Source of the DNA: a virus
Direction: 5' to 3' (one strand)
Length of the DNA stretch: 24,359 nucleotides
Virus record (IMG/VR): IMGVR_UViG_3300027777_000144
Span: 1 to 24,359 of that record
Of this stretch, positions 14,272-21,956 are shown piece by piece. A program made the translations under genes and the position numbers. The notes under the pieces are model-generated. The model worked only from the letters and a program-made list of their open reading frames with translations. It did no database searches and was not told the DNA's origin. Position 1 is the first letter of the stretch, and every line of letters begins with the position of its first letter.

Positions 14272-14726
14272 ACGGATTCCTCATCGTCTAGTTCCTCTAG
14301 GCGTTTGGCTTCCATATATATCAGTTGCTCTTGTATAAGAGTTTGCTGTTTTCTGTAAGCTACTGCCGCAAGGATGTTGTCCTTTTGTCTTTCAAGGTAG
14401 CTTATAGACCGTTGTAAATCTTCTGTTGCAGCTAACGGTATATCAGCTTTAACCTCTTGTTTTGATTGTACTTTAGTTTGCTTAACTTTTGCAACAGGTG
14501 ATACTAGATCACGGATGCCTTGCTTACGGGCAGCGTTGTCATCTTTAATTGCTTTTTCTAATAAGCGTTGGCGAGCCTCGATCTTTTTAGTGAGTCTTTG
14601 TGCTCGTAGCCATTCTTCCCTAGTAAATCCATCGCCACCAATTTGCCCCGTTGGGGTAGGTGGTGGTATATAGATTTGGAACGCATTTACTTGAAACGCA
14701 TTGGATTGAAAAGCCGTTGAAAACAT
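14253..14726 (-). CDS. Coiled-coil phage protein with AFQ repeats (157 aa)
   Basis: A 157-aa protein opening MFSTAFQSNAFQVNAFQIYI, three AFQ repeats, then PPPTPTGQIGGDGFTREEWL. The rest is strongly helical and basic, with a coiled coil at about residues 36-70 (RAQRLTKKIEARQRLLEKAI) and another at about 103-150 (LQRSISYLERQKDNILAAVA). I recall the repeated N-AFQ opening in small phage head-region proteins of unknown role. It is TAATG-coupled to the 28-aa gene upstream, and its last 19 bases overlap the glycosyltransferase reading frame. A structural or assembly role is possible; no enzyme motif is seen. Confidence 0.65.
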   Translation of the reverse strand: MFSTAFQSNAFQVNAFQIYIPPPTPTGQIGGDGFTREEWLRAQRLTKKIEARQRLLEKAIKDDNAARKQGIRDLVSPVAKVKQTKVQSKQEVKADIPLAATEDLQRSISYLERQKDNILAAVAYRKQQTLIQEQLIYMEAKRLEELDDEESVLILLH

Positions 14727-14812
14727 TACTCAGCTAACTCCTCTGCTGTAGGTCTAGTTAAGGTAGGATGTTCCCATTTACCAATAAAATCACCTTTTTG
14801 GTTATCAGTCAT
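14726..14812 (-). CDS. 28-aa microprotein, unknown function
   Basis: A frame of 28 codons beginning MTDNQKGDFIGKWEHPTLTR and ending PTAEELAE. It is too short for normal ORF cut-offs, but its start overlaps the upstream stop by four bases (ATGA at 14812-14809) and its stop overlaps the downstream ATG by one base (TAATG). Coupling on both sides leaves no untranslated gap between 14253 and 15108, which supports a real gene. No motif is recognised. Confidence 0.6.
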   Translation of the reverse strand: MTDNQKGDFIGKWEHPTLTRPTAEELAE

Positions 14813-15108
14813 TTGTTATTATTAACTTTCGGATATTTTTCTTTAACTGCCTTACAAGCATTAATATAAGAATTTATTTGGTCTTGATCACCTTTTACAA
14901 CACCATCTAAATAATCTAAAAAGTTAGGGTATTCTGACTGTCGTTTTTCAGCATAAGTTAATAAATTAAATTCTTGTTGGCTTTTAATTTTAACTAAAGC
15001 GTCTGCTTCTTCCTGTGTAATAGAAGTTTTATTTTCTATTAAATGGTCTTGTGAACCATCTAATTCGTAAGCAAAAACAGTATTTTCAGAGTCTTTATAT
15101 AGTTTCAT
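14809..15108 (-). CDS. Small tail-fibre-associated protein (99 aa)
   Basis: A 99-aa charged protein beginning MKLYKDSENTVFAYELDGSQ. The middle has SITQEEADALVKIKSQQEFN, then LLTYAEKRQSEYPNFLDYLD. The end is helical and basic (CKAVKEKYPKVNNNK). The Y-A-x-K-R-x-x-E-Y-P-x-x-x-x-Y-L-D pattern is one I know from small phage proteins next to fibre genes, where a fibre-assembly role is suspected. It follows the 849-aa fibre by 3 bases. Its base composition is more AT-rich than its neighbours. Function is inferred from position. Confidence 0.75.
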   Translation of the reverse strand: MKLYKDSENTVFAYELDGSQDHLIENKTSITQEEADALVKIKSQQEFNLLTYAEKRQSEYPNFLDYLDGVVKGDQDQINSYINACKAVKEKYPKVNNNK

Positions 15109-15111
15109 TTT

Positions 15112-17661
15112 CTACCTTAATTCAGACCAGTAAACAATAGAAGGACTACCACCAGTAGTAGCTATAGCATAGGTTTGACTATTTTGAACAACGAATGAAA
15201 GTAATTCGTTGCTGTATGAAGCATTTGATACTTGTGGTTGTGCAAAAGTTGTGCCAGCAATATTAATATTAAATGTTGAACTACCGCCAGCCATTGTTAT
15301 CATCACAAATATTGGATAACCAGTAGAATTAGTATAAGTTGTTCCTACTGCTCTGCTGGCAGTTACATCTGTCCATGTTTGTCCAATACCAAGAGCATGA
15401 GAAACTGTATTTGCATTGCCTGTACAAGAGCCTGAACTACCTGTTGTATTCTGATTTAATGTTGGAAATGTACAGTTAGCTAGGTTTCCAGAAGTCGGTG
15501 TTCCTAATACAGGAGTAACCAAAGTTGGTGAAGTGCTTAAAACATTATTACCAGAACCTGTTGTTGCAGTTGCTCCAGTACCACCGTTTGCTACTGGCAA
15601 AGCTCCAGTTGCTTGATTAACAGGAACAGAAGTTGCATTTGTAAGAACTATTGCAGAAGGTGTGCCTAAAGCTGGAGTTACTAAAGTAGGACTTGTAGCT
15701 AAAACTACGCTTCCGCTACCAGTAGAACTTGTATAAGTTGGAGCAGTTGCTACGCCAGCTACACCAGTAGAAGTTAAAAATTGCGGAGTAGTTGTGGTAT
15801 TACCAGCTAAAAATGTTGTTGAACCTGAAAGCAATTGATAGGGAACAGAACCTAATGCACCGCCAGACAAATTTGTGGCAGTAGAAGCTGATACAGAAGC
15901 CCAAGTACCATCACCACGCCAATAAGTAGAGGATGAAGCAGAAGTTCCACTATTAAGGTTATTAACCGATAAATTACCAGTAATATTTGATGCTGTACCA
16001 GTTGTATTTTGATTAAGAGTAGGAAAATCAGCAGCAACAGCAATAGTCAAAGCACCAGTTGTAGTTGTGCTTTTTAATATTCCTGTACCTAATGCTGAAG
16101 TTCCTGCTGAGTAATCTGTACCAGCAGTTGCAGCAGAAATAGCCGTTGCGTTACCTTTTAATACGCCTGTAATGCTTGTGCTGATAGTAATTGCTGGGGT
16201 TGTTGTGGCTGTAGCTACAGTTCCAGCAAAACCATTGGCTGACACTACTGAAGCTGAAGTTACTGTTCCTGAACCTTTACCGTTAAATGTAGTCCAGTCT
16301 GTGCTTGTAAGGTAACCGCTGACAGAAGTTGTAGCAGCAGGCATAGAAATAGCGGGGGTATTACCGCCTGAAGATACGACAGGGCTTGTGCCAGTTACGC
16401 TTGTTACAGTTCCTACTGAAATTGAACCACCAAGACTTGTGCTTGTACCGTTAATAGTAATAGCTGAATTTGTAAGGCTTGCATTGCCAATATTGCTTAA
16501 AGTATTTGTAGACCCTGAAATAGACTTATTGGTAAAAGTATCTGTTGTTGCTTTTCCAACCAAAGTATCTGTAGCATCAGGTAATGTCAAAGTCCTATCT
16601 ACGGTTTGACTTGTTGAAAGCATGGTTCTAGTGTTAGTAGTACCGCCATCAGGGTTAAACATAAACCGTTTAGTGCTATCTACACCGCCTTGAACATTGA
16701 CATAACCACTAGCACCTTTAGGGGCTAAATGAATACCAATGCTTGTATCTGTACCTGTTGCTGATATATGAACAGGATTGCCAGTTGCAGCGTTTTCTAT
16801 GGTTACTTGATTAACTGCACTTGCAATAGCTGAAAACTTTAATTCAGCGTTTCCATTGGCATCGTTAATTTGTGCTATTACTGGGGTAACAATAGTAGGG
16901 CTGCCACTCAATACTACATTTGTAGTGCCTGTAGAGGTTGTTACTCCCGTACCACCATTGAGCACGGGCAAAGCAGTCCCCGAATAAGTAATGGCTAAAG
17001 TACCACTTGTAGTAATTGGGCTACCAGCAATAGAAAAAACAGAAGGTACTGTTGCTGCAACGCTAGTTACTGAACCGTTACCTTTGTTATTAAATGTAGT
17101 CCAATCCGTAGAAGTCAAATAACCACTTACAGAAGTAGTTGCCGCTGGCATAGATATAGCAGGAGTATTGCCACCACTTGAAACTACTGGACTTGTTCCT
17201 GTAACGCTAGTAACAGTACCACCGCTAGATGGGCTAGTGTTTGTGATTGTAAAGTTAGGGTAAGTACCGCTGGTTAAAATCCCAGTACCCGCTGTCAAAA
17301 CTACGGTTTGGTCAGGAGCAGTATTGGTAATATTTAAAGTGCCGCTGGTAGTAATAGGGCTGCCAGTTACAGAAATACCCGTTCCAGCAGTTGCCGCCAC
17401 AGAGGTAACCGTTCCTAATGGGTTTGCTGCCCAAGAAGAATTAGTGCCATCCGTTGTCAGGTATTTACCTGTATTGCCTGTTTGACTAGGAGCAAGGGCA
17501 TTAAAAGCGTCTGTTGCTGTAGCCTGACCAGTACCACCATTGGCTACAGGGACAGTTCCTACTAAATCATGCGAATCGTTCCAGTTAGACGGCTGGACAA
17601 TCGTAGGATCGCCAGCGTCAGGAATGGCACTTACAAACTTATGCTTGACTGTAATAGCCAT
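15112..17661 (-). CDS. Large repetitive tail fibre protein (849 aa)
   Basis: An 849-aa fibre, mostly Thr, Ser, Gly, Asn and Ala. The N-terminus (MAITVKHKFVSAIPDAGDPT, then QPSNWNDSHDLVGTVPVANG) is a common fibre-attachment style. The shaft is built of short repeats: VANGGTG or LNGGTG turns, SPTLVTP-x-LGTPS units, GTVTSVTGTSPVV blocks, and FPTLNQNTTG twice. One 44-residue block occurs twice with no amino-acid change. The C-terminal 110 residues differ in style (GIGQTWTDVTASRAVGTTYT, then NSTGYPIFVMITMAGGSSTF) and form a globular tip probably involved in receptor binding. The gene lies between portal and scaffold, an unusual place for a fibre. Start is ATG at 17661 with GGAG nine bases upstream, overlapping no gene. 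Confidence 0.88.
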   Translation of the reverse strand: MAITVKHKFVSAIPDAGDPTIVQPSNWNDSHDLVGTVPVANGGTGQATATDAFNALAPSQTGNTGKYLTTDGTNSSWAANPLGTVTSVAATAGTGISVTGSPITTSGTLNITNTAPDQTVVLTAGTGILTSGTYPNFTITNTSPSSGGTVTSVTGTSPVVSSGGNTPAISMPAATTSVSGYLTSTDWTTFNNKGNGSVTSVAATVPSVFSIAGSPITTSGTLAITYSGTALPVLNGGTGVTTSTGTTNVVLSGSPTIVTPVIAQINDANGNAELKFSAIASAVNQVTIENAATGNPVHISATGTDTSIGIHLAPKGASGYVNVQGGVDSTKRFMFNPDGGTTNTRTMLSTSQTVDRTLTLPDATDTLVGKATTDTFTNKSISGSTNTLSNIGNASLTNSAITINGTSTSLGGSISVGTVTSVTGTSPVVSSGGNTPAISMPAATTSVSGYLTSTDWTTFNGKGSGTVTSASVVSANGFAGTVATATTTPAITISTSITGVLKGNATAISAATAGTDYSAGTSALGTGILKSTTTTGALTIAVAADFPTLNQNTTGTASNITGNLSVNNLNSGTSASSSTYWRGDGTWASVSASTATNLSGGALGSVPYQLLSGSTTFLAGNTTTTPQFLTSTGVAGVATAPTYTSSTGSGSVVLATSPTLVTPALGTPSAIVLTNATSVPVNQATGALPVANGGTGATATTGSGNNVLSTSPTLVTPVLGTPTSGNLANCTFPTLNQNTTGSSGSCTGNANTVSHALGIGQTWTDVTASRAVGTTYTNSTGYPIFVMITMAGGSSTFNINIAGTTFAQPQVSNASYSNELLSFVVQNSQTYAIATTGGSPSIVYWSELR
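16282..16413 (-). repeat. Fibre shaft repeat, copy 2 (44 aa)
   Basis: Encodes GTVTSVTGTSPVVSSGGNTP through YLTSTDWTTFN, the same 44 residues as 17089-17220. By eye about 35 of 132 bases differ and every difference is synonymous, including AGT/TCA Ser codon swaps. The identity therefore lies at protein level, not in DNA. Confidence 0.9.
17089..17220 (-). repeat. Fibre shaft repeat, copy 1 (44 aa)
   Basis: The N-terminal copy of the 44-residue block (GTVTSVTGTSPVVSSGGNTP through YLTSTDWTTFN). It is followed by NKGNG here and by GKGSG in the other copy, so the match ends sharply at the repeat boundary. Confidence 0.9.
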
Positions 17662-17662
17662 A

Positions 17663-19951
17663 TTATTGAACTCCGATTATTTTACCGTCTTGTCCCCGTA
17701 CTACCTGTTTAGGTCTATTGTGGTTTTCGTTGATGGTATTTACCAAGTCAGTTAAGGCTAATGTCATTTGGGCATTGCCTTGTCCAATAGCGTCTGCGAT
17801 AGGTTGCATAGGGTGTTGCATGGATTGTGCCATAGCTTCTTCAGATAAATAAGCTTGCTCACCACTAGATTCATCAGAGCCAATACGGGCAACTTCGATC
17901 TTCGCACCGTTGTTGATGTGAGCTAACAAGACCTGAGTATTGCGCTCTGTATTCATCTTCATCTGTGCTACTTTCATATCCATTTCGGCTTGCTGACGGT
18001 TACGCTGATCTTCTAATTGGAATTTAAGCTGGTTCTCTTGGGCCTGATACTCTTGCTTGGCTTTCTCAAGTTCCATCTGCATCTGCATCTTTTGTTGCTC
18101 AAACTGCATATCTTGTTGTGCTTGCGCTTGTGCAGCCTGCATCTTAGCCTGCTCCAATTGCATAGTCATCTGCATTTTTTGCATCTCAGGTGTAGGCGGT
18201 TTAGGCTGACCCTCATTAGCTTTGGCTTGCTGACGGAATTTATCAGCAGTTTCGTCAATGATTCCCTCAAGTCCTTTGCCTGCTTTAAATGCTGTTACGG
18301 CAAATTTAAGCATCTCCATGAGCATTGGTGTCATCTCAGGTACTTGCGTAGCCAATGGTACGGCTTGCTGGAAGAATCCACCCATAGCTTGTAAGAACTC
18401 CATACGATTTTGCTTTTCAGCCTGCTCGTCTTGGAAGATCATTGAATCGCTAGTAACCTCAACACGGAAATTCTTGGCACATTCGTCACGCAATAAGGCT
18501 AAAGCTTGTGGGATATATTGTTTATCCGTATCGCTTAGTTGCATTGCACCACTAATCTTAATGATGGTGTCATCAGTAAAATGGTTACAAATGATCTGCG
18601 CTTTGATCGATAGTATTTCTGTGGCAAAGTCTACAACTGCGTGTTGCATAGTTTTTAAACGACCAGCAGCATTGTTAGATTTAATGATCTGTGCGCCTAA
18701 AGTTTCGTTAGGGTCAGTCTGTCCACGCTGAATATCAGCGATACCCATAATCTCGTAGATTTGACCTTTAACTTGCTCCATAGCCTGATAAGCCATCTGC
18801 AAAGCTGCTGCGATTGGGGCAATATCTACAAGGTTAATAGCCCCTTGCATACCCTGTTTTTCAGCAAATGCACCCCAGTTCTTAACTGGAATAAGGGTGT
18901 TGTTCTCTCCTTCAGAAAATAGTCTTGCAAGGCTTGGTTCAGCAGCGTCATAAACTCCCCGAACTTTCAGGGCTTGAATAAATCCATCGATGCGGTCAGC
19001 CAATGTATCTAGTTGTCTTGCTTGGTCTTGGTAAAGCACAAAGTCAGGGATAGGCTCAAGCTTATCGCTAGTCAATGTGGCATATAAAGGTTTAGGGCAT
19101 GGCCAAAAGTTTTCTAACTCTAGTGGGTCAGGTCTGACATCAAGGATTTCACCCATTGATTTAGATAGCCAAATGACATCACCGCTAGTCTTACACCATA
19201 TCTCGTATACACAAGCTTCGGATGCGCCTTCGCCCATCTTCTCGTTGTAAGTCTTTGAATTGTCAGGCTTTGTATCTAATGGAATACGCCCACCTAATTC
19301 TTCGCCAAAGCGTTCAACAAGGGCAGGTCTACCCATATAGACTTTACGCCATACTGCGGTTACTTCTTCCCATGTACGACCAATAGTATGACCAAAGTCA
19401 CGCCAGTAAACATAATCAACAGGGGCGCACTCATACTCAATACGCTCTTGATCTTCTTGATGGATGCCACCTTCGGTTTCTGCTTCATCTATATTGCTAG
19501 TAACTTCAAAACCATCTTCAGGTACATCAGCACCTTCCATCTCATCTTCTTTAGCTTTACCAACGATGTGTGGCTCATAACGAACCCAGCTAGTACCACG
19601 CCCACCAAGTAAGCGATCTTGTACCGATTGGTTCATAGCGGACTTGTAATCACCGTAATGGGTAATCTCGTAGTCCAATGCTCTTTCAAGCATCATTGAC
19701 GCTACACGGGCTATTGGATCATTGTCACGAAACCTGCGGCTGACATCAGGGCGTGGAAGTCTTGCAAAGATAGCTGGGGTAATGGTTTGTACATTGCTCC
19801 ATAGGATATTGAACTTAGCATTAGGGTTGTTCCTAGTGCGGCTGTCATCCCTAAATCGTTTAATGATTCTATCTGTACGGCCTTCCCACTCTTTGTAGCT
19901 ACGCTCATAACTTGCTATACAAGTGTACCAATCGGTATATGTATGATCCAT
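17663..19951 (-). CDS. Portal protein, P22-like (762 aa)
   Basis: A 762-aa protein of the length and plan of P22-type portals. The N-terminal part has WEGRTDRIIKRFRDDSRTRN, then NILWSNVQTITPAIFARLPR, typical of the family. The wing region contains RLLGGRGTSWVRYEPHIVGK and EYECAPVDYVYWRDFGHTIG. The stem and clip region includes GQIYEIMGIADIQRGQTDPN. Residues about 585-680 form a long Met/Gln-rich coiled coil (QMQMELEKAKQEYQAQENQL), like the barrel helix of P22 portal. The dodecameric ring at the capsid vertex is the DNA channel and docks the terminase. It lies two genes after the large terminase, as expected. The ATG at 19951 has AAGGA eight bases upstream. Confidence 0.9.
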   Translation of the reverse strand: MDHTYTDWYTCIASYERSYKEWEGRTDRIIKRFRDDSRTRNNPNAKFNILWSNVQTITPAIFARLPRPDVSRRFRDNDPIARVASMMLERALDYEITHYGDYKSAMNQSVQDRLLGGRGTSWVRYEPHIVGKAKEDEMEGADVPEDGFEVTSNIDEAETEGGIHQEDQERIEYECAPVDYVYWRDFGHTIGRTWEEVTAVWRKVYMGRPALVERFGEELGGRIPLDTKPDNSKTYNEKMGEGASEACVYEIWCKTSGDVIWLSKSMGEILDVRPDPLELENFWPCPKPLYATLTSDKLEPIPDFVLYQDQARQLDTLADRIDGFIQALKVRGVYDAAEPSLARLFSEGENNTLIPVKNWGAFAEKQGMQGAINLVDIAPIAAALQMAYQAMEQVKGQIYEIMGIADIQRGQTDPNETLGAQIIKSNNAAGRLKTMQHAVVDFATEILSIKAQIICNHFTDDTIIKISGAMQLSDTDKQYIPQALALLRDECAKNFRVEVTSDSMIFQDEQAEKQNRMEFLQAMGGFFQQAVPLATQVPEMTPMLMEMLKFAVTAFKAGKGLEGIIDETADKFRQQAKANEGQPKPPTPEMQKMQMTMQLEQAKMQAAQAQAQQDMQFEQQKMQMQMELEKAKQEYQAQENQLKFQLEDQRNRQQAEMDMKVAQMKMNTERNTQVLLAHINNGAKIEVARIGSDESSGEQAYLSEEAMAQSMQHPMQPIADAIGQGNAQMTLALTDLVNTINENHNRPKQVVRGQDGKIIGVQ

Positions 19952-19960
19952 AGTAAATCC

Positions 19961-20263
19961 TTAAGTGAAATTGCCTACAGCAAATACTGTTGCGCCTGCG
20001 CCAGTAGTAATTTTCCAAGCCCCGCTTACTGATACAGCACCAATATCAATGTTATATACGCCAATTGGAGTGCTTGCAGCAACTAATGGATAAGATGTTG
20101 CACCATCTAAAAGTGATACTGTGCCTGTAAGAGAAACGCTTACGGTAATGATTAAACGCTGTAATGTATCTCCTACACCACCAGTAACGCCTAAAACTTG
20201 AGCAGTCTGTGATGCCGCTACGGTTTCGTAGAATGTGCCAAATGGTTGATTTACGCCTGACAT
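19961..20263 (-). CDS. Small beta-rich structural protein (100 aa)
   Basis: A 100-aa protein opening MSGVNQPFGTFYETVAASQT. It continues with VGDTLQRLIITVSVSLTGTV, then SLLDGATSYPLVAASTPIGV, ending GAWKITTGAGATVFAVGNFT. The alternation of hydrophobic and small residues suggests a beta-sandwich. I have seen similar proteins in aquatic podovirus-like genomes between terminase and portal but know no function; a minor head or decoration protein is a reasonable guess. Its ribosome site (AAAAGGATT) lies inside the end of the terminase gene, so the two are translationally linked. Confidence 0.65.
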   Translation of the reverse strand: MSGVNQPFGTFYETVAASQTAQVLGVTGGVGDTLQRLIITVSVSLTGTVSLLDGATSYPLVAASTPIGVYNIDIGAVSVSGAWKITTGAGATVFAVGNFT

Positions 20264-20265
20264 GA

Positions 20266-21609
20266 TTAAATCCTTTTAAAAGTTGATTTGGGGGTTTGTT
20301 TCCATAATTCGTTTAGGCTGACATCGGTTTGACCGACATGAAGTCCTTTGATGCGGTCATCTTTAAGGATAGGGCTATCCTCATCTTTCCATACGATTGA
20401 TAGATAACGGAAAGCATCAGCAGAGTGACTTGTCCAATCGTGTTTGGGGCGATCCCGAAATACTTTCTTATCATCATCCCATTCCCTTTGATATTGACGT
20501 AAACATTCGATACCTTCTTCGCATCTATTATCAAACCAAGTGCGAGTTAATGCAAGCCTTGATGCTTGTATTCCATCCTGAAGTGATAGGTTTGGAACAA
20601 TTTTAAGATGTTTTATGTCAATTTTTGTCGCAAATTGTTCGATTATGCTCTTGCCACCACTAGCCATAGTTTTTGCTCTAGCGTCATGGGGTAGGTAATG
20701 GTAGCCATATTTATACCCAAACTCATCTTCTTTTTGGGCAATCAATCCTGTATAGAATGGTACAGCCTGACCGTTAGATGAATGGTGATCTAGCACCCGT
20801 ATTTCCCCGTACACCACCTGAAACCACCAAATAGATGTGGAATCATTAAATCCCAAATCCCAAGCAGTATGGCAAGGGAACATAGGATCGTAATCAACGG
20901 TAGTAATACGCTCCATATCCGTGATCCTACGCATCTCTTGTCCATAGTACGCTCCAATAATGGCTGCCTCAAATGAGCATAAGAACTCTTGCTCGTACTG
21001 ATTATCGGACATAGACCGCTGGGCATCTAGTAATTCAGATTCAAGCAATAACCCTGACTGATCTGCCCTTAGTGTCTTGGAATACCAATCAGGATTGTTT
21101 TGAGCACTTTTATAGATGTCATAGAATACATTGTGCCCACGGGGAGTCCCTATAAAAACGGCATACCCGTTCCGATCGGCCAAAGCGGGACGAATTATTT
21201 CTCCCCATACACGGGGTTTCATATCAGCAAATTCGTCAAGGACGATACCGTCAATATAGTTTCCACGAAGCGTATCAGGAGCATCAGCCCCAAATAAGCG
21301 AATCTTAGCCCCATTGTGCAGTTGCACCCATAATTCTGATTGATTAACTTTTTCTAGTGCAGGTGCAGCAAAGCGTAAAAGGTAATCCCAAGCTACTGAT
21401 TTAGCCTGTGAGTAAAGTGGGCAAAGGTAAAAGTACCTGCCATCAGGCTTACCTTCTCTGATTGCCCGTTTGATTAGGTCATTGATACTGGCTACAGTCT
21501 TTCCTGCCCTGCGGTGACAGACTAGGACTGCCCAGCGTTGTTTACGCTTATGGAAATCTTTAAATGCATCCCTGACCTTGTATTCAAACTCATGTACTAC
21601 TTCACTCAT
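20266..21609 (-). CDS. terL: Terminase large subunit (447 aa)
   Basis: A 447-aa ATP-driven DNA packaging motor. The ATPase domain has a Walker A variant HRRAGKT (residues 32-38) and Walker B IVLDEF (122-127), with the catalytic Glu at 126. FIGTPRGHNVFYDIY gives the coupling motif III. The RNase H-like nuclease domain shows TAWDLGFNDST (first acidic residue), HYLPHDARAKTMASGG, and HDWTSHSADAFRYL near the end. All expected acidic positions appear present, so the enzyme should be active. It cuts the concatemer and pumps DNA through the portal. The ATG at 21609 overlaps the small terminase stop by 8 bases. The packaging type (headful or cos) cannot be told from this alone. Confidence 0.96.
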   Translation of the reverse strand: MSEVVHEFEYKVRDAFKDFHKRKQRWAVLVCHRRAGKTVASINDLIKRAIREGKPDGRYFYLCPLYSQAKSVAWDYLLRFAAPALEKVNQSELWVQLHNGAKIRLFGADAPDTLRGNYIDGIVLDEFADMKPRVWGEIIRPALADRNGYAVFIGTPRGHNVFYDIYKSAQNNPDWYSKTLRADQSGLLLESELLDAQRSMSDNQYEQEFLCSFEAAIIGAYYGQEMRRITDMERITTVDYDPMFPCHTAWDLGFNDSTSIWWFQVVYGEIRVLDHHSSNGQAVPFYTGLIAQKEDEFGYKYGYHYLPHDARAKTMASGGKSIIEQFATKIDIKHLKIVPNLSLQDGIQASRLALTRTWFDNRCEEGIECLRQYQREWDDDKKVFRDRPKHDWTSHSADAFRYLSIVWKDEDSPILKDDRIKGLHVGQTDVSLNELWKQTPKSTFKRI

Positions 21610-21895
21610 CTTGCCATTTGTAGATGTGAGTTATAGGTGCGGTAGCATCACCAGCGTGTTCTGTTCTAGCTAACTTAGGCACATGGTACTCAGCTACTTG
21701 CATAAAGCAATCAAAAGCGACTTTAGGGCCAAGCTTTTCATTCATAGCGATCTCGTCAAGCCATTGTTGGAGTTTGTCTGCGTTACCATCCACGAACTTA
21801 GCGATCGCCTCTCTAGCGAGGGCTGTGGACTTATTAGGCGTACCTACAGAGCGACCCCCTGTCTTACTTCTAGTTTTATCTACTTTAGATTCCAT
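21602..21895 (-). CDS. Probable terminase small subunit (97 aa)
   Basis: A 97-aa basic then helical protein overlapping terL by 8 bases. It begins MESKVDKTRSKTGGRSVGTP, an Arg/Lys-rich arm with the G-R-x-x-G-T-P-N-K pattern common in DNA-binding packaging proteins. It continues with LAREAIAKFVDGNADKLQQW and VAFDCFMQVAEYHVPKLART. The KVAFDxFMQVxEYxxPKLART stretch occurs, as I recall, in phage small terminases next to this TerL type. It would recognise the packaging site and load TerL. The ribosome site is weak (TTGGATAAGGT). Identity rests mainly on position and style. Confidence 0.75.
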   Translation of the reverse strand: MESKVDKTRSKTGGRSVGTPNKSTALAREAIAKFVDGNADKLQQWLDEIAMNEKLGPKVAFDCFMQVAEYHVPKLARTEHAGDATAPITHIYKWQDE

Positions 21896-21913
21896 ACCTT
21901 ATCCAAGTGGTTG

Positions 21914-21956
21914 ATTAAGATAACTTAATTGTAGCTGATTTATTCGTTGTAACCAA
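21914..21956 (-). promoter_or_regulatory. Candidate sigma70-like promoter with overlapping inverted repeat, upstream of the terminase genes
   Basis: On the minus strand, TTGGTT (21956-21951) is followed after 17 bases by TACAAT (21933-21928), five of six to the consensus -10. A perfect 6+4+6 inverted repeat (ATTAAG-N4-CTTAAT, 21914-21929) overlaps the -10 and expected start point and could be an operator or leader hairpin. The -35 is poor (TTG only). Confidence 0.3.

Noticed and set aside
15112-17661. CRISPR-like or tandem DNA repeats in the fibre gene
   Set aside because: Repeats are at protein level, irregular in spacing, in frame and diverged in DNA.
18017-18394. Leu-rich plus-strand reading frame of 125 aa
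   Set aside because: It is antisense to the Met/Gln-rich coiled coil of the portal, whose codon pattern produces Leu/His on the other strand. It has no ribosome site or context.
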